DNA of 64,000 nt from Micromonospora sp. NBRC 110009. Its GTDB lineage: Bacteria > Actinomycetota > Actinomycetes > Mycobacteriales > Micromonosporaceae. Made by a program: the position numbers and the translations under genes. The notes under the pieces were generated by a model, which was given only the letters and a program-made list of their open reading frames with translations, had not been told where the DNA came from and made no database searches. Below, piece by piece: positions 24,401 through 32,022 of the stretch. The DNA lies in assembly GCF_030518795.1 (NCBI RefSeq), contig NZ_CP130427.1, positions 4,030,001 to 4,094,000 on the forward strand, written 5' to 3'. Within the stretch, counting starts at the first letter, position 1. The number at the start of each line of letters is the position of its first letter.

Positions 24401-24643
24401 ATGCCCGCCAAAGCCAAGTGGGCGCAGATCGCGGATCAGATCCGCGATCAGATCGCGTCCGGAAAACTCGCGTCCGGTGAGAAGTTGCCGTCGACGGCTC
24501 AGCTGAAGGAGGAGCACGGCGTCTCCGCTGGCGTCGTGCGTCAGGCGATTCTGGTCCTGCAGATGCAGGGCTGGGTGGAGGGCGTCCACGGGGTGGGCGT
24601 GTTCGTCGTCGATCAGCTGCCGAACGGACCAGACAAGTCCTGA
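24401..24643 (+). CDS. Minimal GntR-type winged-helix regulator
   Basis: The protein has 80 residues. The whole protein is a GntR DNA-binding domain: WAQIADQIRDQIASGKLASG, the helix-turn-helix EKLPSTAQLKEEHGVSAGVV and the wing GWVEGVHGVGVFVV. There is no effector domain, as in the short regulators of actinomycete mobile elements. ATG at 24401 is preceded by agggag. The stop codon TGA at 24641-24643 lies at the junction with the insertion sequences and may be part of an IS target duplication, so the native C-terminus could have been altered. It probably controls the divergent Cys-rich operon. Confidence 0.8.
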   Translation: MPAKAKWAQIADQIRDQIASGKLASGEKLPSTAQLKEEHGVSAGVVRQAILVLQMQGWVEGVHGVGVFVVDQLPNGPDKS

Positions 24644-25740
24644 CTGGGCGTTTTGATCACACTCGCTGCATATTGCTGCTTTCGTGGGCCGGGTCGGTGA
24701 GGCGTCGGCAGGGTCGAATGATCACCACTGGGGCCAGGTTCGCCTGATTGATGTCGATGCGAGATGCCCTGCTTTGATCCGCAGATCGTGTCTGGTTCAC
24801 AAAGTTCGGGAATCTACGGACCCCGAGCGCGATCCACCTGGCGATCCGCAGTAGACATCTCGTATGGCCGAACGACCTGCCTACCCCTCCGACCTGTCCG
24901 ACGCCCGTTGGGCGCTGATCGCACCACGACTGGACGCCTGGCGCCAGACGCGCACCGATGCTGGCGTCGGGGGACGCAAACCCACCTACGACCTGCGGGA
25001 GATCTTCAACGCGATCCTCTACGTCAACCGCACCGGCATCGCGTGGCGCTATCTGCCGCACGACTTCCCGCCCTGGCAGACCGTCTACGGCTACTTCACC
25101 GCCTGGACAGGCGATGGCATCTTCACCCAGCTCAACTACGAGCTCACCGGACTGGCCCGCGCCAAGGCCGGACGCGCCGCTCAGCCGTCGGCCGGTGTGA
25201 TCGACACCCAGAGCGTGAAGACCTCCACCAACGCGCCGCTGGCCAGCCAGGGCATCGACGCCGGCAAGAAGATCGTCGGACGCAAACGCGGCATCGTCAC
25301 CGACACCCTCGGTCTGCTCCTCGCCGTCATCGTCACCGCGGCCAGCGTCACCGACAACACCATCGGCGTCGACCTCCTCGATCAGGCCAAAGCCGCGCAT
25401 CCCGCCCTGGCCAAGACCTGGGTCGACGCCGGCTTCAAGAACAAGGTCATCGAACACGGCGCCACCCTCGGCATCGACGTCGAGGTCGTCGCCAAAGACC
25501 CGCACATCAAAGGATTCTCGGTGGTCAAACGCCGATGGGTCGTCGAACGCACCCTGGGCTGGATCATGCTGCACCGGCGCCTGGCCCGTGACTACGAAGC
25601 CCTACCCGACCACTCCGCCAGCATGATCCGCATCGCGATGATCGACAACCTCACCAAACGGGTCACCGACGAAACCACCCCAACCTGGCGAGACATCTGA
25701 AGATCACATCACTCACAAAATACGTGAATCAGACGCCCTC
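24644..25740 (+). mobile_element. IS5-family insertion sequence (left boundary uncertain)
   Basis: Right end: GAGGGCGTCTGATTCACG read inward from 25740. Two left ends are possible. The outer one (24644, TGGGCGTTTTGATCACA) matches the right end with gaps and is flanked on both sides by TGA (24641-24643 and 25741-25743), a TNA-type target duplication. The inner one (about 24782-24800, CAGATCGTGTCTGGTTCAC) matches the right end at 15 of 19 positions and would give a more usual length near 0.96 kb, but shows no duplication. One intact transposase lies inside. Confidence 0.75.
24864..25700 (+). CDS. IS5-family transposase
   Basis: The protein has 278 residues and is full length. The N-terminal DUF4096 domain (LSDARWALIAPRLDAW and GIAWRYLPHDFPPWQTVYGYF) is followed by a DDE catalytic core: first Asp in VIDTQSVKT, second in TWVDAGFKN, Glu in VVERTLGWI. 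No frameshift or stop interrupts it, so the enzyme could be active. It lies between the minimal winged-helix gene and the ISL3 element. Confidence 0.95.
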   Translation: MAERPAYPSDLSDARWALIAPRLDAWRQTRTDAGVGGRKPTYDLREIFNAILYVNRTGIAWRYLPHDFPPWQTVYGYFTAWTGDGIFTQLNYELTGLARAKAGRAAQPSAGVIDTQSVKTSTNAPLASQGIDAGKKIVGRKRGIVTDTLGLLLAVIVTAASVTDNTIGVDLLDQAKAAHPALAKTWVDAGFKNKVIEHGATLGIDVEVVAKDPHIKGFSVVKRRWVVERTLGWIMLHRRLARDYEALPDHSASMIRIAMIDNLTKRVTDETTPTWRDI

Positions 25741-27200
25741 TGAGAGCGATATGCCTCTGCGGCATATTTATGGGTCTTGTGGCGCATCTGTGGGTGGTGC
25801 GGTGCGTCGTTGATGGCGCACGCCGTTGTCCTGCCTAGGTTCTGGCTTGTCGAAGGTCAGAACTGGATGGGTGGGAGAACGGCGTGCGTTCTGCCAGGGT
25901 ATGGGCTGGGCTGCTTGGGGTCGAGCAGGCGGTGGTGGAGGACGTCGAGTTCGACCCGGCCGAGTCGGTGTTGGTGGCTCGGGTGCGGGTGCGTAAGGCT
26001 GCTCGGCAGCGGTGTCCGCATTGCGGGCGGCGGTGTGCGCGGTATGACGCTGGTGTTCGTCGTCGGTGGCGGGCGTTGGATCTGGGCGTGGTGCGGGCGG
26101 TGATCGAGGCGGACGCGCCTCGGGTGTCGTGTCCGGTGCATGGGGTGGTGGTCGCGGCGGTCCCGTGGGCTCGTCATGGGGCGGGGCATACTCGGGCGTT
26201 CGACGCGACGGTGGCGTGGTTGGCGGTGCACACCACGAAGTCGGCGGTGTCGCGGTTGATGCGGATCAGTTGGCGCACCGTGGGGTCGATCGTGGCGCGG
26301 GTGTGGGCAGACACCGGTGGTCTGCAGGACCGGTATGACGGGTTGCGTCGTATCGGTATTGACGAGGTCAGCTACAAGAAGGGCCACCGGTATCTGAGCG
26401 TCGTGGTGGATCACGACACCGGTCGGCTGGTGTGGGCTGCGCCGGGCAAGAGCGCGGCGACGCTGAACGCGTTCTTCGACCTGCTCGGCCCGCAGCGCAC
26501 GGCCGCGATCACCCACGTGTCCGCCGACGGCGCCGATTGGATCACCACGGTCATCCGTCGTCGCTGCCCGAACGCCGTCCGCTGCGCCGACCCGTTCCAC
26601 GTCGTCGCTTGGGCCACCGACGCCGTCGACCGAGTTCGCCGGCAGGTGTGGAACGAGGCCACCGGCCGTGGGGCCGGCCGTCGTGGCGTCGCTATCGGTG
26701 AGGCCCGGATGTTGAAGAACACCCGCTGGGCGTTGTGGAAGAACCCGGAGAACCTGACCGAGGGTCAACGGGCCAAGCTCGACTGGATCGCCAAGACCCA
26801 CCCCCGCCTGCACCGGGCATGGGCGCTCAAGGAAGGCCTGCGCTGCATTTTCAGCCTGGCCAAGACCAGCCCGACCGCCGCGGTCGAAGCCCTCGACAGG
26901 TGGATCGGCTGGGCCCGCCGCAGCCGCATCGACATCTTCATCGACCTGCAACGACGCGTCACCCGCCACCGCGACGCGATCATCGCCGCCATCGAACACG
27001 GCATGTCCAACGGCCGGATCGAGTCCGTCAACGCCAAGATCCGCCTACTCACCCGCATGGCCTTCGGCTTCCACTCCCCCGACGCCCTCATCGCCCTGGC
27101 CATGCTCAGCCTCGGCGGCCACCGGCCCCAACTCCCCGGCCGCTGACCCACACATCCGACACAAGACCCATATTTATGACTCAGAGGCATATCGCTCTCA
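25741..27200 (+). mobile_element. ISL3-family insertion sequence
   Basis: The element is about 1,460 bases. Terminal inverted repeats are long: the outer 19 bases TGAGAGCGATATGCCTCTG are identical at both ends (25741-25759, and 27200 back to 27182), and the next 36 bases continue with about seven mismatches. No 8-bp target duplication can be seen; the left flank is now the IS5 element, and neither the IS5-proximal nor the pre-IS5 sequence matches the right flank. It encodes one intact transposase. Confidence 0.88.
25884..27146 (+). CDS. ISL3-family transposase
   Basis: The protein has 420 residues and is intact. The N-terminal zinc ribbon RCPHCGRRC is paired with a later CPVH, then a helix-turn-helix (VSRLMRISWRTVGSI). 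The DDE nuclease has RIGIDEVSYKKGHRY, CADPFHVVAWA and the final NGRIESVNAKIR glutamate. Architecture and length are those of the ISL3 family. Codon use has lower GC at the third position in places than neighbouring core genes, which fits recent arrival. Confidence 0.95.
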   Translation: MRSARVWAGLLGVEQAVVEDVEFDPAESVLVARVRVRKAARQRCPHCGRRCARYDAGVRRRWRALDLGVVRAVIEADAPRVSCPVHGVVVAAVPWARHGAGHTRAFDATVAWLAVHTTKSAVSRLMRISWRTVGSIVARVWADTGGLQDRYDGLRRIGIDEVSYKKGHRYLSVVVDHDTGRLVWAAPGKSAATLNAFFDLLGPQRTAAITHVSADGADWITTVIRRRCPNAVRCADPFHVVAWATDAVDRVRRQVWNEATGRGAGRRGVAIGEARMLKNTRWALWKNPENLTEGQRAKLDWIAKTHPRLHRAWALKEGLRCIFSLAKTSPTAAVEALDRWIGWARRSRIDIFIDLQRRVTRHRDAIIAAIEHGMSNGRIESVNAKIRLLTRMAFGFHSPDALIALAMLSLGGHRPQLPGR

Positions 27201-27220
27201 AGAGCAGGCGACTCCCCACG

Positions 27221-27265
27221 CGACACGCCGGCACGCCGGCGCCTCGACACGCCGGCACGCCGGCG
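27221..27265. repeat. 21-bp tandem duplication beyond the ISL3 right end
   Basis: CGACACGCCGGCACGCCGGCG occurs at 27221-27241 and again at 27245-27265. The units contain self-complementary GCCGGC blocks, so they can form hairpins. They lie 20 bases after the ISL3 end and before the stop of the oxidoreductase gene, and may serve as its terminator. Confidence 0.55.
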
Positions 27266-27284
27266 TCCCATGCGGACAGCCGGG

Positions 27285-28208
27285 TCACTCCGCGATCGTC
27301 AGCCGGGACAGCACCGGCGTCAACGGCGCGACGGCGTCCTCGCGTACCACGAAGCGGGTGATCCCCCAGCGGCGCTGGTGGTGCGCGACCGCGGTGACGA
27401 TCTCGTCGGCCGTGCCGATCAGCACGAACGGCGTGGCGAGCAGTTCGGCGACGGTGAGGCCGAGGCGTTCGGCGGTCGGCGCCGCGGCGGCCTCGGCGTC
27501 GTCGGTGACGGTGACCTGCTGGACCAGGGCCTCCAGCGCGGGCGGCGCGTCCCGGCCGGCCGCGCCGGCCGTCACGTGGGCGAGCTGCGCCTCGATCTGG
27601 TCGGCCCGCCACCGGGCCTCGTGCATGTGCCCGTCGGGGAGGGTGCGCCCGAAGCCGGTCAGGCCGACCACGTCGGCGTGCGCGCCGGCCCAGCGCAGCA
27701 GCGTGGAGTTGGCCGTACCCATGGTGAGCGGGACCCGGGCCTGGACCGGCCGCAGCTCGGTGAGCCGGGCGGCGTACGCGGCCAGCTCCGGGATGTCCAC
27801 GGTGACCTCCTCGCCGGCGAGGAGGGCCTGCACGGCCTCGGCGACGGCGACGCAGCGGCGTACCCGGCCGGCGACGTCGGGGCGTTCGCGGCCGACGGCC
27901 CGCCACTCGGCCGGGGTGTGGCCGGCACCGAGGCCGAGCCGGGCCCGCCCGCCGGAGACCACGTCGAGGGTCGCCACGTCGGTGGCGAGCAGGATCGGCT
28001 CCCGGACCCCGGCGTTGGAGACGTACGAGCCGAGGCCGAGCGTCGAGGTCACCGCCGCCGCGGCCGCGAGGGACACGAACGGCGACGCGCCGTGACCGGG
28101 GTGGTCGGCGGCGAGCAGCGCGTCGAAGCCGGCCGCCTCGACCCGCCGGGCCAGGTCGGTCCAGCTCGCCGCGTCAGTGGGCCGGGCCTGCACGGAGAAG
28201 ATCACCAT
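27285..28208 (-). CDS. LLM-class (F420-dependent type) oxidoreductase
   Basis: The protein has 307 residues. It is a luciferase-like TIM barrel: FSVQARPTDAASWTDLARRVEAAGFDALLAADH at the start, LGSYVSNAGVREPILLATDVATLDVVSGGRARLGLGAGH, and VLIGTADEIVTAVAHHQRRWGITRFVV at the end, matching the TIGR03621 F420 family. In actinomycetes these enzymes usually use coenzyme F420 rather than FMN. The substrate is unknown. The gene lies between the ISL3 element and the hemerythrin gene. Confidence 0.85.
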   Translation of the reverse strand: MVIFSVQARPTDAASWTDLARRVEAAGFDALLAADHPGHGASPFVSLAAAAAVTSTLGLGSYVSNAGVREPILLATDVATLDVVSGGRARLGLGAGHTPAEWRAVGRERPDVAGRVRRCVAVAEAVQALLAGEEVTVDIPELAAYAARLTELRPVQARVPLTMGTANSTLLRWAGAHADVVGLTGFGRTLPDGHMHEARWRADQIEAQLAHVTAGAAGRDAPPALEALVQQVTVTDDAEAAAAPTAERLGLTVAELLATPFVLIGTADEIVTAVAHHQRRWGITRFVVREDAVAPLTPVLSRLTIAE

Positions 28209-28285
28209 CGGCCCAGCATTGCGGTAGCGACCCTGGTCCGGCCACCTCCCGCCGCCCGATTCTGCCGACGGCCGAACCCTCGGCC

Positions 28286-28337
28286 GTTAGCAGGGGCCCC
28301 CTCTACAACGCCAGGCGTTAGGAAGGGGACCCTCCTT
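28286..28337. repeat. Second copy of the GGGGCCCC palindromic repeat
   Basis: An AACGCC-A-GGCGTT palindrome (28307-28319) is flanked by GGGGCCCC on one side and AGGGTCCCC, read on the complement, on the other. It is a diverged relative of the element at 15665-15713. It runs into the hemerythrin gene: the TAA stop (28320-28318) and the last codons (KGGSPS) lie inside the repeat. Confidence 0.55.
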
Positions 28338-28815
28338 TGGGTGGTGTGACGCCGAGCAGTTCCACGGGGTCGCCGGCCAGTCGGTTCAGCGCGGCGACCA
28401 GTTTCCGCTCCTCGTAGGTGAAGTGCGACTCCAGCAGCGCCGCCAGGCCGTCCAGCTCGGCCCGGACCGACCGGCCGTCGGTGGCGTCGGCGAGCAGCTT
28501 GTCGACCCGGGTCAGGATCGACGCCACCACCGTGTGGTCGGCGCTCAGCTCGGCGAGGACGGGCCGTAGCTCCGGCACCTGCTCGGCCAGCACCCGGAAC
28601 GCGCCGCCGTCCTCCCCGGTGTGGTGCCGGTCCAGCGCCGCGCAGAAGCCCGCGCAGTGCGCCCGCAGTTCCCGGGTCAGGCCGACGCCGGGGTCGCCGG
28701 GGGAGTCGAGGCTCGCGCGGAGCCGGGCCAGCTCCTCGCGGAGCCAGTGGTGGATCTCGATCAACTGGATGCCGAGGGCGGTCAGCCGGCCGTTCGGCGG
28801 GTGGGATGGGTGCAC
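28318..28815 (-). CDS. Hemerythrin-like HHE-domain protein
   Basis: The protein has 165 residues from GTG at 28815. A four-helix bundle carries the expected iron ligands: EIHHWLREELARLR, DRHHTGEDGGAFRVL, SADHTVVASIL and a final HFTYEERKLVAAL. The family binds a di-iron centre and is linked to oxygen, nitric oxide or redox handling. The C-terminal tail PPKGGSPS is encoded by a palindromic repeat and is unlikely to be conserved. It is downstream of LtrA on the same strand with a 107-base gap. Confidence 0.85.
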   Translation of the reverse strand: MHPSHPPNGRLTALGIQLIEIHHWLREELARLRASLDSPGDPGVGLTRELRAHCAGFCAALDRHHTGEDGGAFRVLAEQVPELRPVLAELSADHTVVASILTRVDKLLADATDGRSVRAELDGLAALLESHFTYEERKLVAALNRLAGDPVELLGVTPPKGGSPS

Positions 28816-28922
28816 ATGGTCCCCTGCTGTCCCGCGCCTCCATGCCCACGACGGCCTGCGTGCCGGGTGCACCGCGACGCTTCGACGCAGGGTACGGCAT
28901 CGGACCCGTCGTCGGGGCCCGC

Positions 28923-30254
28923 TCAGGTCGACGGCTCCCCGGGCTCCGGCTCGTGCCAGCGGGCCCGCACGGCCGCCTCGTGTGCCTCGTAAACGGTCCG
29001 CTCCTGGTAGACGAATCCGCGCAGGGCCCGCCGGGCATTGGCGAAGACGATCACCTCGGTGGTCACCAGGGCCACGCAGATCACGGCCACCAGCGCGAGG
29101 GCGCCCAGCGCCGGCAGCCGGTTGGCCAGCGGGACGCTCGCCCCGAGCAGCAGCACCGTGCCGACCCGGGTCCAGGAGACGGTGCGCAGCATCCGGAACT
29201 GGAACAGCATGTTGCCGAAGAGATAGCAGATCACCCCACCGATGAGCAGCGGCTCGCCGGGGCCTTGGGCCGGCAGCGAGTTGGGGACGTTCGGGTTGGT
29301 GATCTGGTGCACGATCTGCTCGGCACCCAGCGCGAAGAGGATGATCCCGGCGATCATCGGCAGGAAGCAGTAACCGTAGCCGTCCCGGGCCATGGCCACG
29401 CGGGGCCCGTCCTCGGCCGCGTGCAGGGCGATCCGGGCGGCCGGTCCGATCATGTCGTAGTGCGCCCACCACAGGGCCGCGGTGAAGAAGATGCCGAGCA
29501 CCGCCGCCGCCACCGCCGCCAACGTCGGTGCCTGGCCGAGCAGGTTGCTGCCGACGCCGACGGAGATCACCGACTCGCCGAGCGCGATGATCAGGATGAG
29601 TTCGTACCGCTCGGTCCAGTGCTCGGCGGAGGTGACCGCCCACCCCCAGGTGCCCGCGAGGATTCCGGTCCCGTACTGGAGGAGCACCACCGTGGCCCAC
29701 AGCGAGTCGCGGACCAGCGCCGCGTTGCCGTCGTGGTCGAGGACGTGCGGGATCAGCGCGGCGCCGAGCAGCAGGAGGGTGCTGAGCACCAGTTCCGGTA
29801 GGAACCGCATCAGCTGCCGCCGCTCGTTCGGGCTGTCCCGCACGGCGTGCGAGTACAGCCCCACGTGCACCGCCCGGATGACCACGTAACTGATCGCCGC
29901 CACCACCGGACCGGAGGCGGCTTTCTCCGGTGCCTTGAACGCCTGCGGCAACGACAGGGAGAAGGTGAACAGCGCCGCCATGCCGACGGTCATCAGCACC
30001 GGCACGAAGCCCTCGCCGAGCCGGATCTTGGCGGCGACGATGCTGTGCACCACCCAGCACCACCAGAGCACGGCGAGCACCAGCAGGGCGTGCAGCAGGG
30101 CTCCGGGCGTGATGGCCAGCGCGGTGGCCCGGGTGATGATGAAGAACGAGAAGACGAAGACCAGGTCGAAGAAGATCTCGAACCGGTCGACCCGGGCTGC
30201 CGGGGCCACCGGTACGGCCGGCCCGAGACGCCCTCGCCTCCCGACGCCGCTCAC
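28923..30254 (-). CDS. LtrA-family (low temperature requirement A) membrane protein
   Basis: The protein has 443 residues with about twelve membrane segments. The diagnostic first segment DRFEIFFDLVFVFSFFIITR is present, followed by LVLAVLWWCWVVHS, LILIIALGESVISVG and ALWWAHYDMIGPAARIALH. The family is named from a Listeria mutant that grows poorly in the cold; its biochemical role is unresolved. It is followed by the hemerythrin gene and lies 45 bases upstream of nothing but the TetR gene's 3' end, in the same direction. Confidence 0.88.
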   Translation of the reverse strand: MSGVGRRGRLGPAVPVAPAARVDRFEIFFDLVFVFSFFIITRATALAITPGALLHALLVLAVLWWCWVVHSIVAAKIRLGEGFVPVLMTVGMAALFTFSLSLPQAFKAPEKAASGPVVAAISYVVIRAVHVGLYSHAVRDSPNERRQLMRFLPELVLSTLLLLGAALIPHVLDHDGNAALVRDSLWATVVLLQYGTGILAGTWGWAVTSAEHWTERYELILIIALGESVISVGVGSNLLGQAPTLAAVAAAVLGIFFTAALWWAHYDMIGPAARIALHAAEDGPRVAMARDGYGYCFLPMIAGIILFALGAEQIVHQITNPNVPNSLPAQGPGEPLLIGGVICYLFGNMLFQFRMLRTVSWTRVGTVLLLGASVPLANRLPALGALALVAVICVALVTTEVIVFANARRALRGFVYQERTVYEAHEAAVRARWHEPEPGEPST

Positions 30255-30299
30255 CGGAGAAGTCTTTCAGCGGCCGGTTGCCGCCGGGCCGGATTCGGC

Positions 30300-30866
30300 T
30301 CAGCCGTGGCGTTGGCGCAGGCCGTCCATCAGCAGGTCCAGCAGGCGGCCGGCCTGGGCGCGCTGGTCCGGTTCGCCGGCCACCAGGCTGACCCCGCTGA
30401 GCCCGGCCAGCACGTCGGCGGGGGCCACGTCGGCGCGGACCCTGCCGGCGGTGGCGCCGGCCGCCAGCAGCCGGCCGAGCGCGTCGAGCAGCCGGTCCCG
30501 GCTGTGGGCGTACGGGTTGGCGCCGGAGGCGATGGCCAGCCGCAGCGCGTCGGCCATGCCCCGCTTGGTGGAGAGGTAGTCGACGAAGCGGTCCATCCAG
30601 GCGCGGACCGCCTCGTCGGGTGGGAGGGCGGCAAGCAGCCCCGGCACCGCGTCGCAGAGCTTCGCCAGCTCGTTGCGGTACGCGGCCTCGATCAGCGCCT
30701 CCCGGTTGGGGAAGTGGCGGTAGAGGGTGCCGATGCCCACCCCGGCCTCCTTGGCGATGCGTTCCAGCGTTACCTCGGCCCCCGCCTGGGAAAACGCGCT
30801 CACTGCGGCGTCCAGTAGCCGCTGCCGGTTGCGCAGTGCGTCGGCGCGCAGTGGTCGGTCGGGCAC
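30300..30866 (-). CDS. TetR/AcrR-family repressor
   Basis: The protein has 188 residues; GTG at 30866 follows gaggagac. The N-terminal HTH domain is RQRLLDAAVSAFSQAG, VTLERIAKEAGVGIGTLYRHFPNREAL. The ligand domain is typical of the SACE_7040-like group (PPDEAVRAWMDRFVDYLSTKRGM and later helices). It is divergent from an SDR gene, and two GGAGGATCCTCC palindromes lie in the intergenic space, so it most likely represses both genes until a small molecule, perhaps the SDR substrate, releases it. Confidence 0.9.
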   Translation of the reverse strand: MPDRPLRADALRNRQRLLDAAVSAFSQAGAEVTLERIAKEAGVGIGTLYRHFPNREALIEAAYRNELAKLCDAVPGLLAALPPDEAVRAWMDRFVDYLSTKRGMADALRLAIASGANPYAHSRDRLLDALGRLLAAGATAGRVRADVAPADVLAGLSGVSLVAGEPDQRAQAGRLLDLLMDGLRQRHG

Positions 30867-30913
30867 GTCTCCTCCTCGGGGCGTCCGTCGTCCGGCGCGG
30901 TCGACCGGTTGGC

Positions 30914-30962
30914 AACCGGAGGATCCTCCGGTTAGGCTCGGCACGTAACGGAGGATCCTCCG
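30914..30962. promoter_or_regulatory. Twin palindromic operators between TetR and SDR genes
   Basis: A perfect 20-bp palindrome AACCGGAGGATCCTCCGGTT (30914-30933) and a perfect 14-bp one CGGAGGATCCTCCG (30949-30962) share the core GGAGGATCCTCC. Their centres are 32 bases apart, about three helical turns, so two dimers would bind the same face. They lie between the divergent starts at 30866 and 31017. Confidence 0.8.
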
Positions 30963-31016
30963 CTTCTCATCGTACGGCGGGACGACCGTCCGCGCCGACG
31001 CCGACAAGGATGGATC

Positions 31017-31961
31017 ATGACCACCAGCACCGTCAGCACCCCGTTCTCGGCCCAGACCACCGCAATGGAGGTGGTCCGCGACATCGACCTGACCGGCCGG
31101 CGGGCCGTCGTCACCGGCGGCGCCTCCGGCATCGGCGTGGAAACCGCGCGGGCCCTCGCCGCCGCCGGCGCCGACGTGACCCTCGCCGTCCGCAACATGG
31201 AGGCCGGCCAGCGGGCCGCCACCGACATCACCGGCACGACCGGCAACGAGCATGTCCTCGTCGCCCCGCTCGACCTCGCCGACCTGGAGTCGGTGGCCGC
31301 GTTCCTACGGACCTGGGACGGGCCGCTGCACATCCTGATCAACAACGCCGGCATCATGGCCTCGCCCGAGATGCGCACCGAGCAGGGCTGGGAGATGCAG
31401 TTCGCCACCAACCACCTCGGGCACTTCGCCCTGGCCACCGGGCTGTACCGGTCCCTCGCGGCCGCCGAGGGCGCCCGGATCGTCTCGGTCAGCTCCTCGG
31501 CGCACCTGCGCTCGCCGGTGGTGTTCGAGGACATCCACTTCCAGCAGCGCCCGTACGACCCGTGGGCGGCGTACGGGCAGTCCAAGACGGCGAACGTGCT
31601 CTTCGCCGTCGATGCCACCCGGCGCTGGGCGAACGACGGCATCCTCACCAACGCCCTCATGCCGGGCGCGATCCGGACGAACCTGCAGCGCTACGTCAGC
31701 GACGAAGACCTGGCCCGCCTGCGTGCCGAGAGCGGCGGGGGAGCCTCGCCGAGCTGGAAGAACACCGAGCAGGGGGCGGCCACGTCCGTGCTGGTCGCCA
31801 CCTCGCCACTGCTCAACGGCGTCGGCGGCCGGTACTTCGAGGACTGCCAGGAGGCCGGACCGAACCAGCCCGGCACCCGCACCGGCTACGCCCCGTACGC
31901 CCGCGACCCGCAGGCGGCCGAGCGGCTCTGGGAGGTCTCCGAGGCGCACCTGCGCGGCTGA
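31017..31961 (+). CDS. Short-chain dehydrogenase/reductase
   Basis: The protein has 314 residues. It is a classical-type SDR with the nucleotide motif GGASGIGVETARAL, LINNAGIMASP, the catalytic Ser in SVSSSAHLRSP and YGQSKTAN (Tyr and Lys of the YxxxK site). The length and sequence resemble the retinol-dehydrogenase/WWOX-like group. It is controlled by the adjacent TetR through twin operators, which suggests a detoxification or catabolic role induced by its substrate. The substrate is unknown. Confidence 0.9.
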   Translation: MTTSTVSTPFSAQTTAMEVVRDIDLTGRRAVVTGGASGIGVETARALAAAGADVTLAVRNMEAGQRAATDITGTTGNEHVLVAPLDLADLESVAAFLRTWDGPLHILINNAGIMASPEMRTEQGWEMQFATNHLGHFALATGLYRSLAAAEGARIVSVSSSAHLRSPVVFEDIHFQQRPYDPWAAYGQSKTANVLFAVDATRRWANDGILTNALMPGAIRTNLQRYVSDEDLARLRAESGGGASPSWKNTEQGAATSVLVATSPLLNGVGGRYFEDCQEAGPNQPGTRTGYAPYARDPQAAERLWEVSEAHLRG

Positions 31962-31976
31962 GCCCGGGAACGACGA

Positions 31977-32008
31977 AGGGGGCGCGCGGCGGATGCCGCG
32001 CGCCCCCT
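31977..32008. terminator. Bidirectional hairpin terminator
   Basis: Perfect 14-bp arms (31977-31990 and 31995-32008) enclose a four-base GGAT loop. It sits between the converging SDR and E2 genes and ends 15 bases before the E2 stop. Confidence 0.75.
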
Positions 32009-32022
32009 GCCTCGTCAGGCCG

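Noticed and set aside
27201..27284. 8-bp target duplication for the ISL3 element
   Set aside because: The bases after the right end (agagcagg) match neither the IS5 side nor the sequence before IS5, so no duplication can be claimed.
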